A DNA stretch of 64,000 nucleotides from Paractinoplanes rishiriensis (GCF_016862375.1 NZ_BOMV01000100.1:1-64000), one strand, 5' to 3'. Counted from the first letter of the stretch, positions 33,644 to 42,845 are shown. The notes: generated from the letters alone by a model not told the origin. Numbers and translations are program-made.

Positions 33644-35437
33644 TCAGCGCCCGGTGTCGGCGTCGGTCTTCGTGGCACTCCCGCTGAGCAACCGGGCCGA
33701 GTTGACCAAACCTACGTGGCTGAACGCCTGAGGTGTGTTGCCCAATTGCCGGCCGCCCACCGGGTCGTACTCCTCCGCCAGCAGCCCGACGTCGTTGCGC
33801 AACTCGAGCAGCCTCTCGAAAAACGCGACCGCCTCCGCCCGCCGACCGGTCTCGTACAGCGCATCAACCAGCCAGAAGCTGCATGCGAGGAAGGAACCCT
33901 CACCGCCGGGAAGTCCGTCGATCCCCTCCGCGTCGGGCCGGTACCGGAGAACCAGACCATCCCGGCACAGCTCCTTCTGCACTGCCGCAACGGTACCGGC
34001 CACCCGGGGGTCGGTGGCAGGCAGGAACCCGACTCTGGGAATGAGTAGCAGAGCGGCGTCGAGTTCACCGATTCCATACGCCTGGGTGAAGGTGTTGCGT
34101 TCGTGATCGAAGCCTCGGGCACAGACTTCGGCATGTATCTCGTCGCGCATCGCGCGCCACCGGTCCACCGGCCCGTCCAGGCCCTGCCGCGTTACCGACA
34201 CAACCGCCCGGTCGAATCCCGCCCATGCCATGACCTTGGAGTGGACGAAGTTGCGGCGTGGTCCCCTGACCTCCCACAGACCGTTGTCCGGCTGCCGCCA
34301 GCCGCCTTCCAGGTAGTCCAGCAGGGCCTTCTGCAAATCCCAGGCAGCGTCCGTCGCCACGATGCCAGCCTGCCGGGACAGGTGCAGCCCTTCAAGCACT
34401 TCTCCCCATACATCCAGCTGGAGCTGACCGGCCGCGGCGTTGCCGATCCGGACCGGGCCGGAGCCCTGATAGCCGTCCAGCCAGTCCACGGTGTACTCCG
34501 GTAGGCGGCGCGAACCATCCGAGCCGTACATGATCTGCAGATCGGACGGATCGCCGGCGACCGCCCGCAGCAACCACTCGCGCCACGCTCGCGCCTCGTC
34601 CAGGTAACCGGTGCCGAGCAACGCCTGCAGGGTGAACGTGGCGTCGCGCAGCCAGCAATACCGGTAGTCCCAGTTCCGCGTCCCGCCCAGCTGTTCGGGC
34701 AGCGAGGTGGTTGCTGCGGCGACGATGCCGCCGGTCGGCGCGTAGGTCAGAGCCTTGAGCGTGAGCAGCGAGCGGCGTACAGCTTCCGGCCATCGGCCGG
34801 TGTAGTCGCATCGGTTGATCCAAGTCCGCCAGAACCGATGTGTCTGGTCGAGTGCACGATACGGGTCGACCGGCTGCGGTCGTGGCAGGTGCGATCGTTG
34901 ATAAGTAAGGACGAAGGGAACCTGCTGGCCGGCGCGCACGGTGAAGTCGGCCACCGTCGCGTGGTCGGCCGCCCGCACCGGCACCTCGGTTCGTAGCCAG
35001 GCCGCGTCCGGTCCGGCCACTGCGCCGACGTCAGCCTCGTGGCGCGTAACCCACGGCAGCACATGGCCGTAGTCGAAGCGCAGTGCCAGTTCCATCCGCA
35101 CCGGCACTCTGCCGGACAGTCCTTCGACGATCCGGACAACGTCGGCAGCCTCACCCCGCGGCGGCATGCAGTCGACCAGCCGGACGGAGCCGTCCACCGT
35201 GTCCCACTCGGTTTCCAGAATGAGGGTGTCGTCCCGGTACCGGCGGCTTGTGGCTCGGCCGCCGACGGCCGGTGCGATCCGCCAGTACCCGGCGGACTCG
35301 TTGTGCAGGAGAGCGGCGAAGCAGGAGGGCGAATCGAAACTGGGCAGGCACATCCAGTCGATGGAGCCGTCCCGGCTGACCAGCGCAGCCGTGTGCAGGT
35401 CGCCGATCAGGGCGTAGTCCTCGATGAGCCCGGGCAC
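33644..35437 (-). CDS. Glycoside hydrolase family 15 (glucoamylase/trehalase-like)
   Basis: 597 residues, GTG 35437 after GACAGGAGGTCGCC. N-terminal beta-sandwich (starts MPGLIEDYALIGDLHTAALV; SIDWMCLPSFDSPSCFAALL) and, from about residue 215, the (alpha/alpha)6 barrel with ATTSLPEQLGGTRNWDYRYC and WLRDATFTLQALLGTGYLDE. The glutamate in SLPEQLG-type and the later E of the barrel are candidates for catalysis. Full family length. In actinobacteria such enzymes act on trehalose or maltose-type glucans. A strong stress promoter 32 bases upstream and the orphan trehalose-type binder at 25.5 kb suggest a trehalose link (inference). A decayed second copy lies at 13180-13430. Confidence 0.93.
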   Translation of the reverse strand: MPGLIEDYALIGDLHTAALVSRDGSIDWMCLPSFDSPSCFAALLHNESAGYWRIAPAVGGRATSRRYRDDTLILETEWDTVDGSVRLVDCMPPRGEAADVVRIVEGLSGRVPVRMELALRFDYGHVLPWVTRHEADVGAVAGPDAAWLRTEVPVRAADHATVADFTVRAGQQVPFVLTYQRSHLPRPQPVDPYRALDQTHRFWRTWINRCDYTGRWPEAVRRSLLTLKALTYAPTGGIVAAATTSLPEQLGGTRNWDYRYCWLRDATFTLQALLGTGYLDEARAWREWLLRAVAGDPSDLQIMYGSDGSRRLPEYTVDWLDGYQGSGPVRIGNAAAGQLQLDVWGEVLEGLHLSRQAGIVATDAAWDLQKALLDYLEGGWRQPDNGLWEVRGPRRNFVHSKVMAWAGFDRAVVSVTRQGLDGPVDRWRAMRDEIHAEVCARGFDHERNTFTQAYGIGELDAALLLIPRVGFLPATDPRVAGTVAAVQKELCRDGLVLRYRPDAEGIDGLPGGEGSFLACSFWLVDALYETGRRAEAVAFFERLLELRNDVGLLAEEYDPVGGRQLGNTPQAFSHVGLVNSARLLSGSATKTDADTGR

Positions 35438-35468
35438 GGCGACCTCCTGTCAGGTTGACCGGCCTCGC

Positions 35469-35493
35469 CTACCCGCCGCGAAGGTCCGCAAAC
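35469..35493 (-). promoter_or_regulatory. SigB/SigF-like promoter
   Basis: Minus strand GTTT, exactly 15 nt, GGGTAG; 32 bases before the GH15 gene. Full match. Confidence 0.7.
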
Positions 35494-35614
35494 GACCGAT
35501 GCGGCCGCCGATGCACGTGAGCGCAAAAGTGTCACGCAACCGTGGTGCCTCTGCCGATTCGCCGTCATACGTCCGGCCGAGGTTGGCGGGAGGCCCTCGA
35601 GAGGGAGAGTCCCG

Positions 35615-36517
35615 ATGACGAACACCATCGAGGTTGCGGATCTGCACAAGCACTATGGCAAGGTACGCGCCGTCGACGGGGTGTCATTCGAGGTCGCCGA
35701 CGGCGAGTTCTTCGGAATCCTGGGACCTAACGGCGCCGGCAAGACGACCGCGCTGGAGGTCGTGGAGGGACTACGCGAGCCGGACTCCGGCACGGTGACC
35801 GTGCTCGGCGAACGGCCGTGGCCCCGCAATCCCGCGCTGCTGCCCCGGATCGGGGTCCAACTACAGGCCAGCTCGTTCTTCGAACGTCTGACCGCCCGCG
35901 AACAGATCCGCACGTTCGCCTCGCTGTACGGCGTGCCCGCCACGCAGGCCGACCACTGGCTCGCCGTCGTCGGGCTGGAGGATGCCGCCGGGCAGCCGAA
36001 CGAACGGCTGTCCGGCGGCCAGCAACAGCGTCTCTCCATAGCGTGCGCTCTCGCCCACGGCCCCGACCTGGTGTTCCTGGACGAGCCCACATCGGGCCTC
36101 GACCCGCAGGCGCGACGCAACCTCTGGGATGTGCTACGGGAGATCAACCGGCAGGGCCGGACGGTCGTGCTCACCACCCACTACATGGACGAGGCGGAGG
36201 CCCTCTGCGACCGCGTCGCCGTCATGGATCAAGGCCGGATTCTCGGCGCCGGCGCCCCGGCCGCCCTCGTCCGCGGTCTGGACACGCCGACCCGGATCTC
36301 GATCGAGAGCGGCGTTGTGCCGCTCGATGAGGTGCGCCGATTCGCCGGCAGCGCGGAGGTCACCGACGACGGCGTCACCGTCAGCATTTCCACCCGGGCG
36401 CCGGGACCGGTACTCGCCGCCCTTGCCGGGCGCGACGCGCTGCACGGGCTGTCCGTGCGCGCCGCCACGCTGGAGGACGTCTTTCTCGAGCTGACCGGAC
36501 GGGAGTACCGCGAATGA
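35615..36517 (+). CDS. ABC transporter ATP-binding protein (drug-exporter type)
   Basis: 300 residues, ATG 35615 after GGGAGAGTCCCG. Walker A GPNGAGKTT, signature LSGGQQQR, Walker B LVFLDEPTSGLD, switch histidine in VVLTTHYMDEAE. C-terminal 80 residues form the DrrA-type accessory part (VRAATLEDVFLELTGREYR). It powers the permease encoded next, whose ATG overlaps its stop by four bases. Substrate unknown; daunorubicin-type or ABC-2 exporters of lipids and antibiotics are related. Confidence 0.95.
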   Translation: MTNTIEVADLHKHYGKVRAVDGVSFEVADGEFFGILGPNGAGKTTALEVVEGLREPDSGTVTVLGERPWPRNPALLPRIGVQLQASSFFERLTAREQIRTFASLYGVPATQADHWLAVVGLEDAAGQPNERLSGGQQQRLSIACALAHGPDLVFLDEPTSGLDPQARRNLWDVLREINRQGRTVVLTTHYMDEAEALCDRVAVMDQGRILGAGAPAALVRGLDTPTRISIESGVVPLDEVRRFAGSAEVTDDGVTVSISTRAPGPVLAALAGRDALHGLSVRAATLEDVFLELTGREYRE

Positions 36518-37581
36518 CCGGCTTCCGCTCCCTCTCCAGGGCCATGGCGCTGGGCTTCGTGCGTGACCGCACCAGCGTCTTCTTCATCGTGCTGTTCCCG
36601 CTGATGTTCCTGTTGCTGTTCGGCGGTCTCTTCCGTGAACAGGGCACCGACCGCTTCACCGTGTTGCAGATCGGGACCGTTCCCGTCTTCGACCAACTGT
36701 CCCCCGGCGCCCGGGCGGCGCTCGGCGAAACGATCGACCTCCAACGCGCCGATGGCCGGGCCGCGGCGCTGCGCCAGGTGCGCGAAGACGACGCCGCCGC
36801 GGCGGTCGAGCAGCGCGGCACCGACCTCATCGTGCACTACTCCGCCGCCGACCGGGTGGAGTCCGGCACCGTGCAGGGCGTCATGCAGGCCTTCATCCAG
36901 CAGGCCAACCTGGCCTCCGCCGGGGTGACGACGCCCCGATACGCGCTCATCGCCGAACCGGTCGAGGACGAGTCGCTCGAGCCGATCCAATACCTGACTC
37001 CCGGCCTGCTCGGCTGGGCCATCGCGGCCGGCGCCACCTTCGGGGCCGCACTGACCCTGGTGTCCTGGCGGCAGAAGAAGATCCTGCGCCGACTGCAATT
37101 GGCGCCGATCTCGCTGTCCGCTGTGGTAGGCGCCCGGGTAGGGGTGAGCATCGGTGTGGCCCTGGTGCAGACCGCCATTTTCGTCGGCGTCGCACTCCTG
37201 CCGTACTTCGGGCTCCAACTGTCGGACTACTGGTGGATGGCCGTTCCTCTGGTTGTCGCGGGCACGCTGGCGTTCCTCGCCATCGGCCTGCTCGCCGGCG
37301 CGGCCGCGAAGACGCCCGAGGCGGCCAGCGCGATCGCCAACCTCATCGTGCTGCCGATGGCGTTCCTGTCCGGAGCCTTCTTCCCGCTCGACCTGGCACC
37401 CGGCTGGATCCGCGCGGTAAGCAACGCGTTTCCGCTCAAACATCTCGTGGACGCCATGCAGGCGGTCATGGTCCGCGGAGAAGGCCCGGCGGCCGTGCTG
37501 CCCGCTTTGGGGATCCTGCTCGCGTTCACGATCGTCGTCACCGCGCTCTCGGTTCGCCTCTTCCGCTGGGATGACACGTGA
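36514..37581 (+). CDS. ABC-2 type transporter permease
   Basis: 355 residues, coupled to the ATPase gene by an ATGA overlap. One N-terminal helix (FFIVLFPLMFLLLFGGLF), a large external loop of about 150 residues, then five C-terminal helices with the ABC-2 pattern (AIAAGATFGAALTLVSWRQK, ILRRLQLAPISLSAVVGARV, FLSGAFFPLDLAPGWIRAVS, NAFPLKHLVDAMQAVM). Forms an exporter with the preceding ATPase. Confidence 0.93.
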   Translation: MTGFRSLSRAMALGFVRDRTSVFFIVLFPLMFLLLFGGLFREQGTDRFTVLQIGTVPVFDQLSPGARAALGETIDLQRADGRAAALRQVREDDAAAAVEQRGTDLIVHYSAADRVESGTVQGVMQAFIQQANLASAGVTTPRYALIAEPVEDESLEPIQYLTPGLLGWAIAAGATFGAALTLVSWRQKKILRRLQLAPISLSAVVGARVGVSIGVALVQTAIFVGVALLPYFGLQLSDYWWMAVPLVVAGTLAFLAIGLLAGAAAKTPEAASAIANLIVLPMAFLSGAFFPLDLAPGWIRAVSNAFPLKHLVDAMQAVMVRGEGPAAVLPALGILLAFTIVVTALSVRLFRWDDT

Positions 37582-37616
37582 CCCAGCGCGCAGCGCCGTG
37601 CGGCATGCTATCGATC

Positions 37617-38381
37617 ATGAGTAGGGATTCGGGTGATCGGCTGGGGCGCTGGGAACGTCGCACCGCGGGCGTTCTGACGGCCCTCGCGGTTGTGTTCATC
37701 ATCGTTTACGCCGTGCCGATTCTGTGGCCAGCCGTCGATGACGGCTGGCGCCGCGCGTGTGAGATCACGAACGTGACCATTTGGGTGGTTTTTGTCGGTG
37801 ACTACCTGTGGCGGTTCTGGCTCAGCACGGCGCGCTGGGCATTTGTCCGCTCGCACATCTTCGACCTCGTCGTTCTGTTGTTACCGTTGCTGCGCCCGTT
37901 GCGGATGCTGCGTCTGGTCACCGCGCTCTTGGTGCTCAACCGCAGGACTGAGACGTGGAGCCGGGGCCGGCTGGCGCTTTACGTCGGGGGCACGACTGTG
38001 CTTCTGGTCCTGGTGGGCGCGCTCGCGATCCTCGATGCCGAGCGCACCAGCCCGGACGGCAACATTCGTGACTATCCGCAGGCGTTGTGGTGGGCAATCG
38101 TCACCATCACCACGGTCGGATACGGAGACTTCTATCCGACCACCCTGCCGGGGCGCCTGGTCGCGCTCGGGCTCATGATCGGCGGAATCGGGTTGATCGG
38201 TTTCGTGACGGGTTCGCTGGCGACGTGGATCGTTGAGCGGATCTCCACTTCCGAGCGTCCGTCGGAGGCGACCAAGGAGGACATCGCGTCGATCCTGGAC
38301 GAGATCTCACGCCTGCGGTCCGAGGTCGCCGCGTTACGATCCGGGCGCGGCCCAGACGGGCACGGTGATGCGCCGCCGTGA
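37617..38381 (+). CDS. Voltage-gated-type potassium channel
   Basis: About 254 residues. Six membrane helices: S1-S4-like (VLTALAVVFIIVYAVPILW; ITNVTIWVVFVGDYLWRFWL; FDLVVLLLPLLRPLRMLRLV), then the pore with ALWWAIVTITTVGYGDFYPT, the TVGYGD potassium selectivity filter, and a last helix (LMIGGIGLIGFVTGSLATWI). The S4-like helix holds only a few arginines, so voltage sensing is uncertain. A C-terminal coiled coil (IASILDEISRLRSEVAALRS) should help the tetramer form. ATG 37617 is used; GTG 37578, which overlaps the permease stop (GTGA), would add 13 residues. Confidence 0.9.
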   Translation: MSRDSGDRLGRWERRTAGVLTALAVVFIIVYAVPILWPAVDDGWRRACEITNVTIWVVFVGDYLWRFWLSTARWAFVRSHIFDLVVLLLPLLRPLRMLRLVTALLVLNRRTETWSRGRLALYVGGTTVLLVLVGALAILDAERTSPDGNIRDYPQALWWAIVTITTVGYGDFYPTTLPGRLVALGLMIGGIGLIGFVTGSLATWIVERISTSERPSEATKEDIASILDEISRLRSEVAALRSGRGPDGHGDAPP

Positions 38382-39433
38382 GCTGTCGGGCACTTGGCCG
38401 GCGGGTTTGTGCGCAACGGTCCGGGGGTAGCCGGCACGCATCGAGGATTCGTACTGAGGCGTGGAAGTCGGCACTCGAGCGGCTCTCCGGCTGCTTCGGC
38501 CGCCGGACCCGCCGGGCCGGCTCGCTGGCGGCCCGGACGGCTCGGCAGTCGTTACGCGACCGGGTGCACGGGCTGGCTGCGGAAGCCAGCTTCTGGACCA
38601 TGCTGTCCCTGCCACCCCTGCTGCTTGCCCTGCTTGCACTCGTCGGACAGGTCGGCGCCGTCGTCGGTGCCGACTTCTCGGACCGGGTGGCGACCACCCT
38701 GCTGGACTGGGCCAGCCGGATCTTCACGGAACGCACCATTGACGAGGCGGTCCGGCCGCTGATCGTGACCACCCTCCGCGAGGGCGACTCCGGCGTGCTA
38801 TCGATCAGCTTGCTGCTCGCGCTGTGGAGCGGATCGGCGGCGATGAGCAACTACGTCTCGGCGATCACGCTGGCCTATGACCTTGACGGCCTGCGCAGCT
38901 TCTGGCGTACCCGCCTGCTCAGCCTGGGCCTCTACCTGGCGGCACTGGTCGCCGGCGCGGTCCTGCTGCCGACGCTGGTGCTCGGCCCCGGCATCCTGGC
39001 CGGCCTGCTTGCCCGGGCGCCCGGACCCGACCTGGCATGGCTGGTCGAGGCGGGCTACTGGCCAACGGTGTCGCTGCTGTCGCTGGCCGCCCTCACGTCG
39101 CTGTACCACGTTGCGGTGCCGGTGCGTACCAGGTGGCGCAGAGACCTGCCCGGTGCCGTGCTGGCGCTGTTGCTGTGGATCTCCGGGAGCCTGGTCCTGC
39201 GAATCTACCTCGAGTCCGGCCTGCGCAGCGATTCCGGACCGGTCGGCGCGCCCATCGCGATCCTGGTCTTTTTCTTCGTCACCGCGGTTGCCGTGCTGCT
39301 CGGTGCCGAGCTCAACGCGGCCATCGACGACATGTGGCCGGACAGGTCCACCGAGAAGGGGCGCCGCGATGCCGCCATCGAGCGTCGACGCGCCGGTCAG
39401 GGCGACCGTCCGCGGCGGGACGGGCCTCGGTGA
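38378..39433 (+). CDS. YihY/BrkB-family membrane protein
   Basis: Up to 351 residues. Six helices of the YihY/UPF0761 family: LAAEASFWTMLSLPPLLLAL at the start, SLLLALWSGSAAMSNYVSAI, DLDGLRSFWRTRLLSLGLYL, YWPTVSLLSLAALTSLYHVA, RDLPGAVLALLLWISGSLVL, LVFFFVTAVAVLLGAELNAA. Once called ribonuclease BN; the true role is unknown. The GTG at 38378 overlaps the K+ channel stop, but a stress promoter at 38405-38430 lies inside this frame and no good start follows before codon 63, so the N-terminus is unsure. Truncated relatives lie at 15400-15975 and 61450-62121. Confidence 0.85.
   Translation: MSCRALGRRVCAQRSGGSRHASRIRTEAWKSALERLSGCFGRRTRRAGSLAARTARQSLRDRVHGLAAEASFWTMLSLPPLLLALLALVGQVGAVVGADFSDRVATTLLDWASRIFTERTIDEAVRPLIVTTLREGDSGVLSISLLLALWSGSAAMSNYVSAITLAYDLDGLRSFWRTRLLSLGLYLAALVAGAVLLPTLVLGPGILAGLLARAPGPDLAWLVEAGYWPTVSLLSLAALTSLYHVAVPVRTRWRRDLPGAVLALLLWISGSLVLRIYLESGLRSDSGPVGAPIAILVFFFVTAVAVLLGAELNAAIDDMWPDRSTEKGRRDAAIERRRAGQGDRPRRDGPR
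38405..38430 (+). promoter_or_regulatory. SigB/SigF-like promoter
   Basis: GTTT, 16 nt, GGGTAG, within the first codons of the longest possible YihY frame, implying that this gene is started further downstream or from two promoters. Confidence 0.45.
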
Positions 39434-39439
39434 ACTCCG

Positions 39440-39464
39440 GTTTCGGGCGGCGGGACGCGGGTAG
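39440..39464 (+). promoter_or_regulatory. SigB/SigF-like promoter
   Basis: GTTT, exactly 15 nt, GGGTAG; 46 bases before the gene at 39510. Full match. Confidence 0.7.
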
Positions 39465-39509
39465 GTCCGGGGTCTGCCCGACAGTCGCGCAGCACAGAAG
39501 GGGAGATCG

Positions 39510-39848
39510 ATGAATGACCGGACCGGCGGGCCCGGCCGCCCGATCACGAAGGTCCGCGCCGGGATGCGTGTCCTGGACGTGGAAGGGGAGATTGTCGGCC
39601 GGGTAACCCACGTCGCCACCGGCGACCGCCCGGCGACCCACGGCTGGGCCGTGCAGGCGTTCGGCGCAGAGGCATCCGCCGTTACCTGCGGACCGGCCGA
39701 GCGGCTGATGTCGGGCGGCTTTCTGAAGGTGTTCGGGACCGGGCTACACGGCGTGGACAGCTATGTGGCGGCGGATCAGATCTCCGAAGTCGATGACCTG
39801 ACCGTCCTGCTCCGGGTCGGCAGGGACGAACTGATCGTCCAGCAATGA
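39510..39848 (+). CDS. PRC-barrel-like (DUF2171-type) protein
   Basis: 112 residues, ATG 39510 after GAAGGGGAGATCG. GMRVLDVEGEIVGRVTHVAT, then a loop and YVAADQISEVDDLTVLLRVG, which form the strands of a small PRC-like barrel as in DUF2171 proteins (a dehydration/stress family in some bacteria). Soluble, no signal peptide. Function unknown. Confidence 0.7.
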   Translation: MNDRTGGPGRPITKVRAGMRVLDVEGEIVGRVTHVATGDRPATHGWAVQAFGAEASAVTCGPAERLMSGGFLKVFGTGLHGVDSYVAADQISEVDDLTVLLRVGRDELIVQQ

Positions 39849-39886
39849 CCGCCTGACCCTCGGCCGCACGTTGACCCGACGCATCC

Positions 39887-40408
39887 TCAGCGGTCGATGT
39901 CGGCGTTCACCCTCGCCGCCGCTTCCGCCGCCGACTCCGCTTCCCGGGGCACGGTTGCGCCGGAGTTCCGCCGGACGAATGGCAGGATCGTCCACCAGGC
40001 CAGGAACCAAACCGCGACCACCGCGCTCAGCGTCACCGCCGTCCAGCGGCTCATCAGCACGTCGGCAACCAGAAGGACCGAAGCCACCATCGAGATCAGC
40101 AGGCAGGCCAGACCGGCTATGGCCAGGCGATGCGCGAAACGCACCAGTTCCGGCTTACGTCCACGGCGGAACAGGAACCGATGGAACGCCACCGGCGCGA
40201 TGATCGCACCACTGGCGAACGCCGCGGCCAGCAGCGCCACCAGGTAGATGCCACGTTGCACCTCGGTCACCCGTTCGAAGTTCGCGGCGAATGGCAACAT
40301 CAACAGGAACGCGAATAGGACCTGCACCCCGATCTGCGAGACCCGTAGTTCCTGCAGGAGATCCGTGAAGTTGCGTTCCCACCGTTGCTTCTCGGTCTCG
40401 TCGGCCAT
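39887..40408 (-). CDS. DUF6328 family membrane protein
   Basis: 173 residues from ATG 40408, one base after the stop of the SPW gene. MADETEKQRWERNFTDLLQE then four helices and FRRGRKPELVRFAHR; near-copy of 7521-8042. Last gene of a three-gene operon (small membrane protein, SPW protein, DUF6328), which links these three families of unknown function. Confidence 0.87.
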   Translation of the reverse strand: MADETEKQRWERNFTDLLQELRVSQIGVQVLFAFLLMLPFAANFERVTEVQRGIYLVALLAAAFASGAIIAPVAFHRFLFRRGRKPELVRFAHRLAIAGLACLLISMVASVLLVADVLMSRWTAVTLSAVVAVWFLAWWTILPFVRRNSGATVPREAESAAEAAARVNADIDR

Positions 40409-40409
40409 G

Positions 40410-40823
40410 TCAGCCCCGTCGCCCGGCAACGTCGGCCGGCGGTGGCTTGCCCGTGGACAGCCAGCTCACCCCGGCGAGCATCATGACGACGGTGCCGAGT
40501 GTCACGTCGTGCCAGGCCGGTCCCGCAGCGGTGTGATATCCGAGAACGAACGGGCTCGTGATCAACCACGCGCCAATCCCGACGTTGATCAGGCTCAGCG
40601 GCGTGGTTGTGGCCGGTCGGGCGGTCCGGACAGCCGCGAATGTCGTCATCACCACACCGGAGATGATCTTGCTCCAGCTCGAGGCGACTCCGCCGTCCAG
40701 CACGAATCCCGCTGCGGTCAGCCACAGGCCGGCCGCAGCGACGAGAACACTGGGTCGATAAACGATTCCGGACAACGCGGACCGGGGAACGCTGCCCGGT
40801 GGACAGCGCAGCTCACCGGTCAC
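40410..40823 (-). CDS. SPW-repeat membrane protein
   Basis: 137 residues from GTG 40823, overlapping the end of the upstream small membrane gene by 11 bases. Four helices in two SPW repeats (GIVYRPSVLVAAAGLWLTAA ... WSKIISGVVMTTFAAVRTA; SLINVGIGAWLITSPFVLGY ... WHDVTLGTVVMMLAGVSWL). Paralogue of 27928-28437 with a shorter N-terminus. Middle gene of the operon. Confidence 0.85.
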   Translation of the reverse strand: MTGELRCPPGSVPRSALSGIVYRPSVLVAAAGLWLTAAGFVLDGGVASSWSKIISGVVMTTFAAVRTARPATTTPLSLINVGIGAWLITSPFVLGYHTAAGPAWHDVTLGTVVMMLAGVSWLSTGKPPPADVAGRRG

Positions 40824-40974
40824 GACGGGCCCTCGGCGCGATCAGGACCGCCAGGACGACCGCGAGGGCCAACACCGCCGCGCCGGAGATCATCAGCCAG
40901 ACCGTGGAGTACAGAATGCCGAGAGCGAGCATGATGCTGCCCGCCGCGGCAAGCACAGCCAGGAAGTTACTCAT
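40813..40974 (-). CDS. Small membrane protein of unknown function
   Basis: 53 residues, ATG 40974 after GGAGGAGACG. MSNFLAVLAAAGSIMLALGI, second helix WLMISGAAVLALAVVLAVLI, end APRARRDR. Paralogue of 31506-31670. First gene of an operon with SPW and DUF6328 genes, whose starts overlap or nearly abut. Confidence 0.75.
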   Translation of the reverse strand: MSNFLAVLAAAGSIMLALGILYSTVWLMISGAAVLALAVVLAVLIAPRARRDR

Positions 40975-41237
40975 CGTCTCCTCCTCCCGGTCACACGGGT
41001 CACCAGGGATCCAGCACCAACGATCCCCGGCCGGCATGGCGGGCTCCCGGCGGCCGGATGACACCTCCGTGACAGCCGCACCTGACTGATGGACGTCGCT
41101 TGTTGCGAAATACCGGCCGTTCGCCGTCGGTTCGTCGACGACCACGCTCGCCGCGCATGACCACCCAAGGAGCGGGTTCACAGTGCTGTGACGCCGTCGC
41201 CGGCCGCGGCGGCGCACGCATCGGAGCGGAGGCTGAC

Positions 41238-42845
41238 ATGCGCAAATCGCGACTCATAGCCGGGCTCGCCGTGAGCTCCCTGGTGTTGGCCGGGTGTGGC
41301 GGCGGCGACCCCACCGAGGAAAACGTAGGCGGGGCGTTCTCGGTCTACGTCTGCGAACCGGAGCACCTGGTGCCGCAGAACACCAACGAGACTTGCGGTG
41401 CGGAGGTGCTGGGCGCGTTGTTCACGCCGCTGGTCGACTACGACCCGCAGACGAACGACGTGCAGATCGGCGCGGGTACCGCGGCGTCGGTCGAGTCGCC
41501 GGACCAGCGGGTCTGGACGATCCGGCTCAAGGACGGCTGGACGTTCCACAACGGTGAACCGGTGGATGCGGCGGCGTACGCCCGTGCGTGGAACGCCGGT
41601 GCCTACGGGCCGAATGCCTACGGCAACGCGTACTTCTTCGAGAACATCGAGGGCTACGACGAGCTACAGGTGCCCGCGGACGCACCGGCCGGCACCAAGC
41701 CACCGGCGACGCAGATGAGCGGCCTCGAGGTGGTTGACCCGCTGACCTTGCGGGTCACGTTGAAGCAGCCGTTCAGCCAATTCCCGGTGACGCTGGGCTA
41801 CACCGCGTTCTATCCTCTCCCCGAGGCCTACACCGGTGACCCGGCCGCCTTCGAGGAACGCCCGATCGGCAACGGCCCGTTCCGGATGGACGGCAGCTGG
41901 CAGCACAACCAGCAGATCCAGGTGCAGAAGTACGCCGAGTACGCCGGCGAGCCGGCCCAGGCCGATGCGATCACCTTCCGCATCTACAGCAACGTCAACA
42001 CCGGTTACAACGACCTGCTCGCCGGGAACCTCGACATCATGGACGCCCTGCCGCCCGAGCGGCTGGTCGGTGCGCGCAACCAGTTCGGCGAGCGGTACAT
42101 CGAGCGGCCCAGTTCGTCGTTCACCTACATCGGGTTCCCGCTGTATGACGACCGCTTCGACGACGTGCGGCTGCGCAAGGCGATCTCGATGGCGATCGAC
42201 CGGCAGGCGATCATCGACGCGATCTTCAACGGCGCCTACACCCCGGCCCGGTCGCTGGTGTCACCGGTGGTGGCCGGTGCCCGGGAGAACCCGTGCGGTG
42301 ACTCCTGCCGGTTCGACCCGGCGGCGGCACGGCGGATGCTGGACGAGGCCGGCGGTTTCACCGGCACGCTCACCCTCTGGTTCAACAGCGGGTCCGGGCA
42401 CGAGAAGTGGATGGAGGCCGTCTCCAACCAGCTGCGCACCAACCTCGGCATCACCTCCATCTCCTTCCGGTCGCTCGAGTTCGCCGAGTACCTGAGCCTG
42501 CTCGACGCCGAGGATGTCACCGGGCCGTTCCGTCTGGGCTGGGTGATGGACTACCCGAGCCCGCAGAACTACCTGCAGCCGATCTACTCGACCACCGGTT
42601 CGAGCAACAACTTCGGTTACTCCAATTCGCGGGTCGATGCGCTGCTCAACCAGGGCAACGCGGCCGAGTCGGTGGACGCCGGCATTCGGCTCTACCAGCA
42701 GGCTGAGGACCTGATCCTGGCCGATATGCCGAACGTCCCGATGTGGTTCGGCAAGGTGCAGGGCGCGCACTCGGCCACCGTCGGCAACGTGGCGATCGAC
42801 GCCTTCTCCCGGATCCGGCTCGCCCAGGTCACCGTCAACCAGTAG
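41238..42845 (+). CDS. Peptide ABC transporter substrate-binding lipoprotein
   Basis: 535 residues, ATG 41238 after GCGGAGGCTGAC. Signal peptide with lipobox SLVLAGCGGG. Family 5 solute-binding fold: GALFTPLVDYDPQTNDVQIG, WTIRLKDGWTFHNGEPVDAA, GNGPFRMDGSW, DVRLRKAISMAIDRQAIIDA and GWVMDYPSPQNYLQPIYSTT. It captures di- or oligopeptides (or nickel or similar ligands) and hands them to the permeases encoded next. First gene of a five-gene operon, 28 bases ahead of the first permease. All five genes are intact, unlike many neighbours. Confidence 0.95.
   Translation: MRKSRLIAGLAVSSLVLAGCGGGDPTEENVGGAFSVYVCEPEHLVPQNTNETCGAEVLGALFTPLVDYDPQTNDVQIGAGTAASVESPDQRVWTIRLKDGWTFHNGEPVDAAAYARAWNAGAYGPNAYGNAYFFENIEGYDELQVPADAPAGTKPPATQMSGLEVVDPLTLRVTLKQPFSQFPVTLGYTAFYPLPEAYTGDPAAFEERPIGNGPFRMDGSWQHNQQIQVQKYAEYAGEPAQADAITFRIYSNVNTGYNDLLAGNLDIMDALPPERLVGARNQFGERYIERPSSSFTYIGFPLYDDRFDDVRLRKAISMAIDRQAIIDAIFNGAYTPARSLVSPVVAGARENPCGDSCRFDPAAARRMLDEAGGFTGTLTLWFNSGSGHEKWMEAVSNQLRTNLGITSISFRSLEFAEYLSLLDAEDVTGPFRLGWVMDYPSPQNYLQPIYSTTGSSNNFGYSNSRVDALLNQGNAAESVDAGIRLYQQAEDLILADMPNVPMWFGKVQGAHSATVGNVAIDAFSRIRLAQVTVNQ

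Noticed and set aside
36229..37443. A 404-codon minus-strand frame under the ABC-2 permease
   Set aside because: Composition (many Gln, Glu, Arg, His) is typical of the antisense of a high-GC gene; the plus strand has clear ABC motifs.
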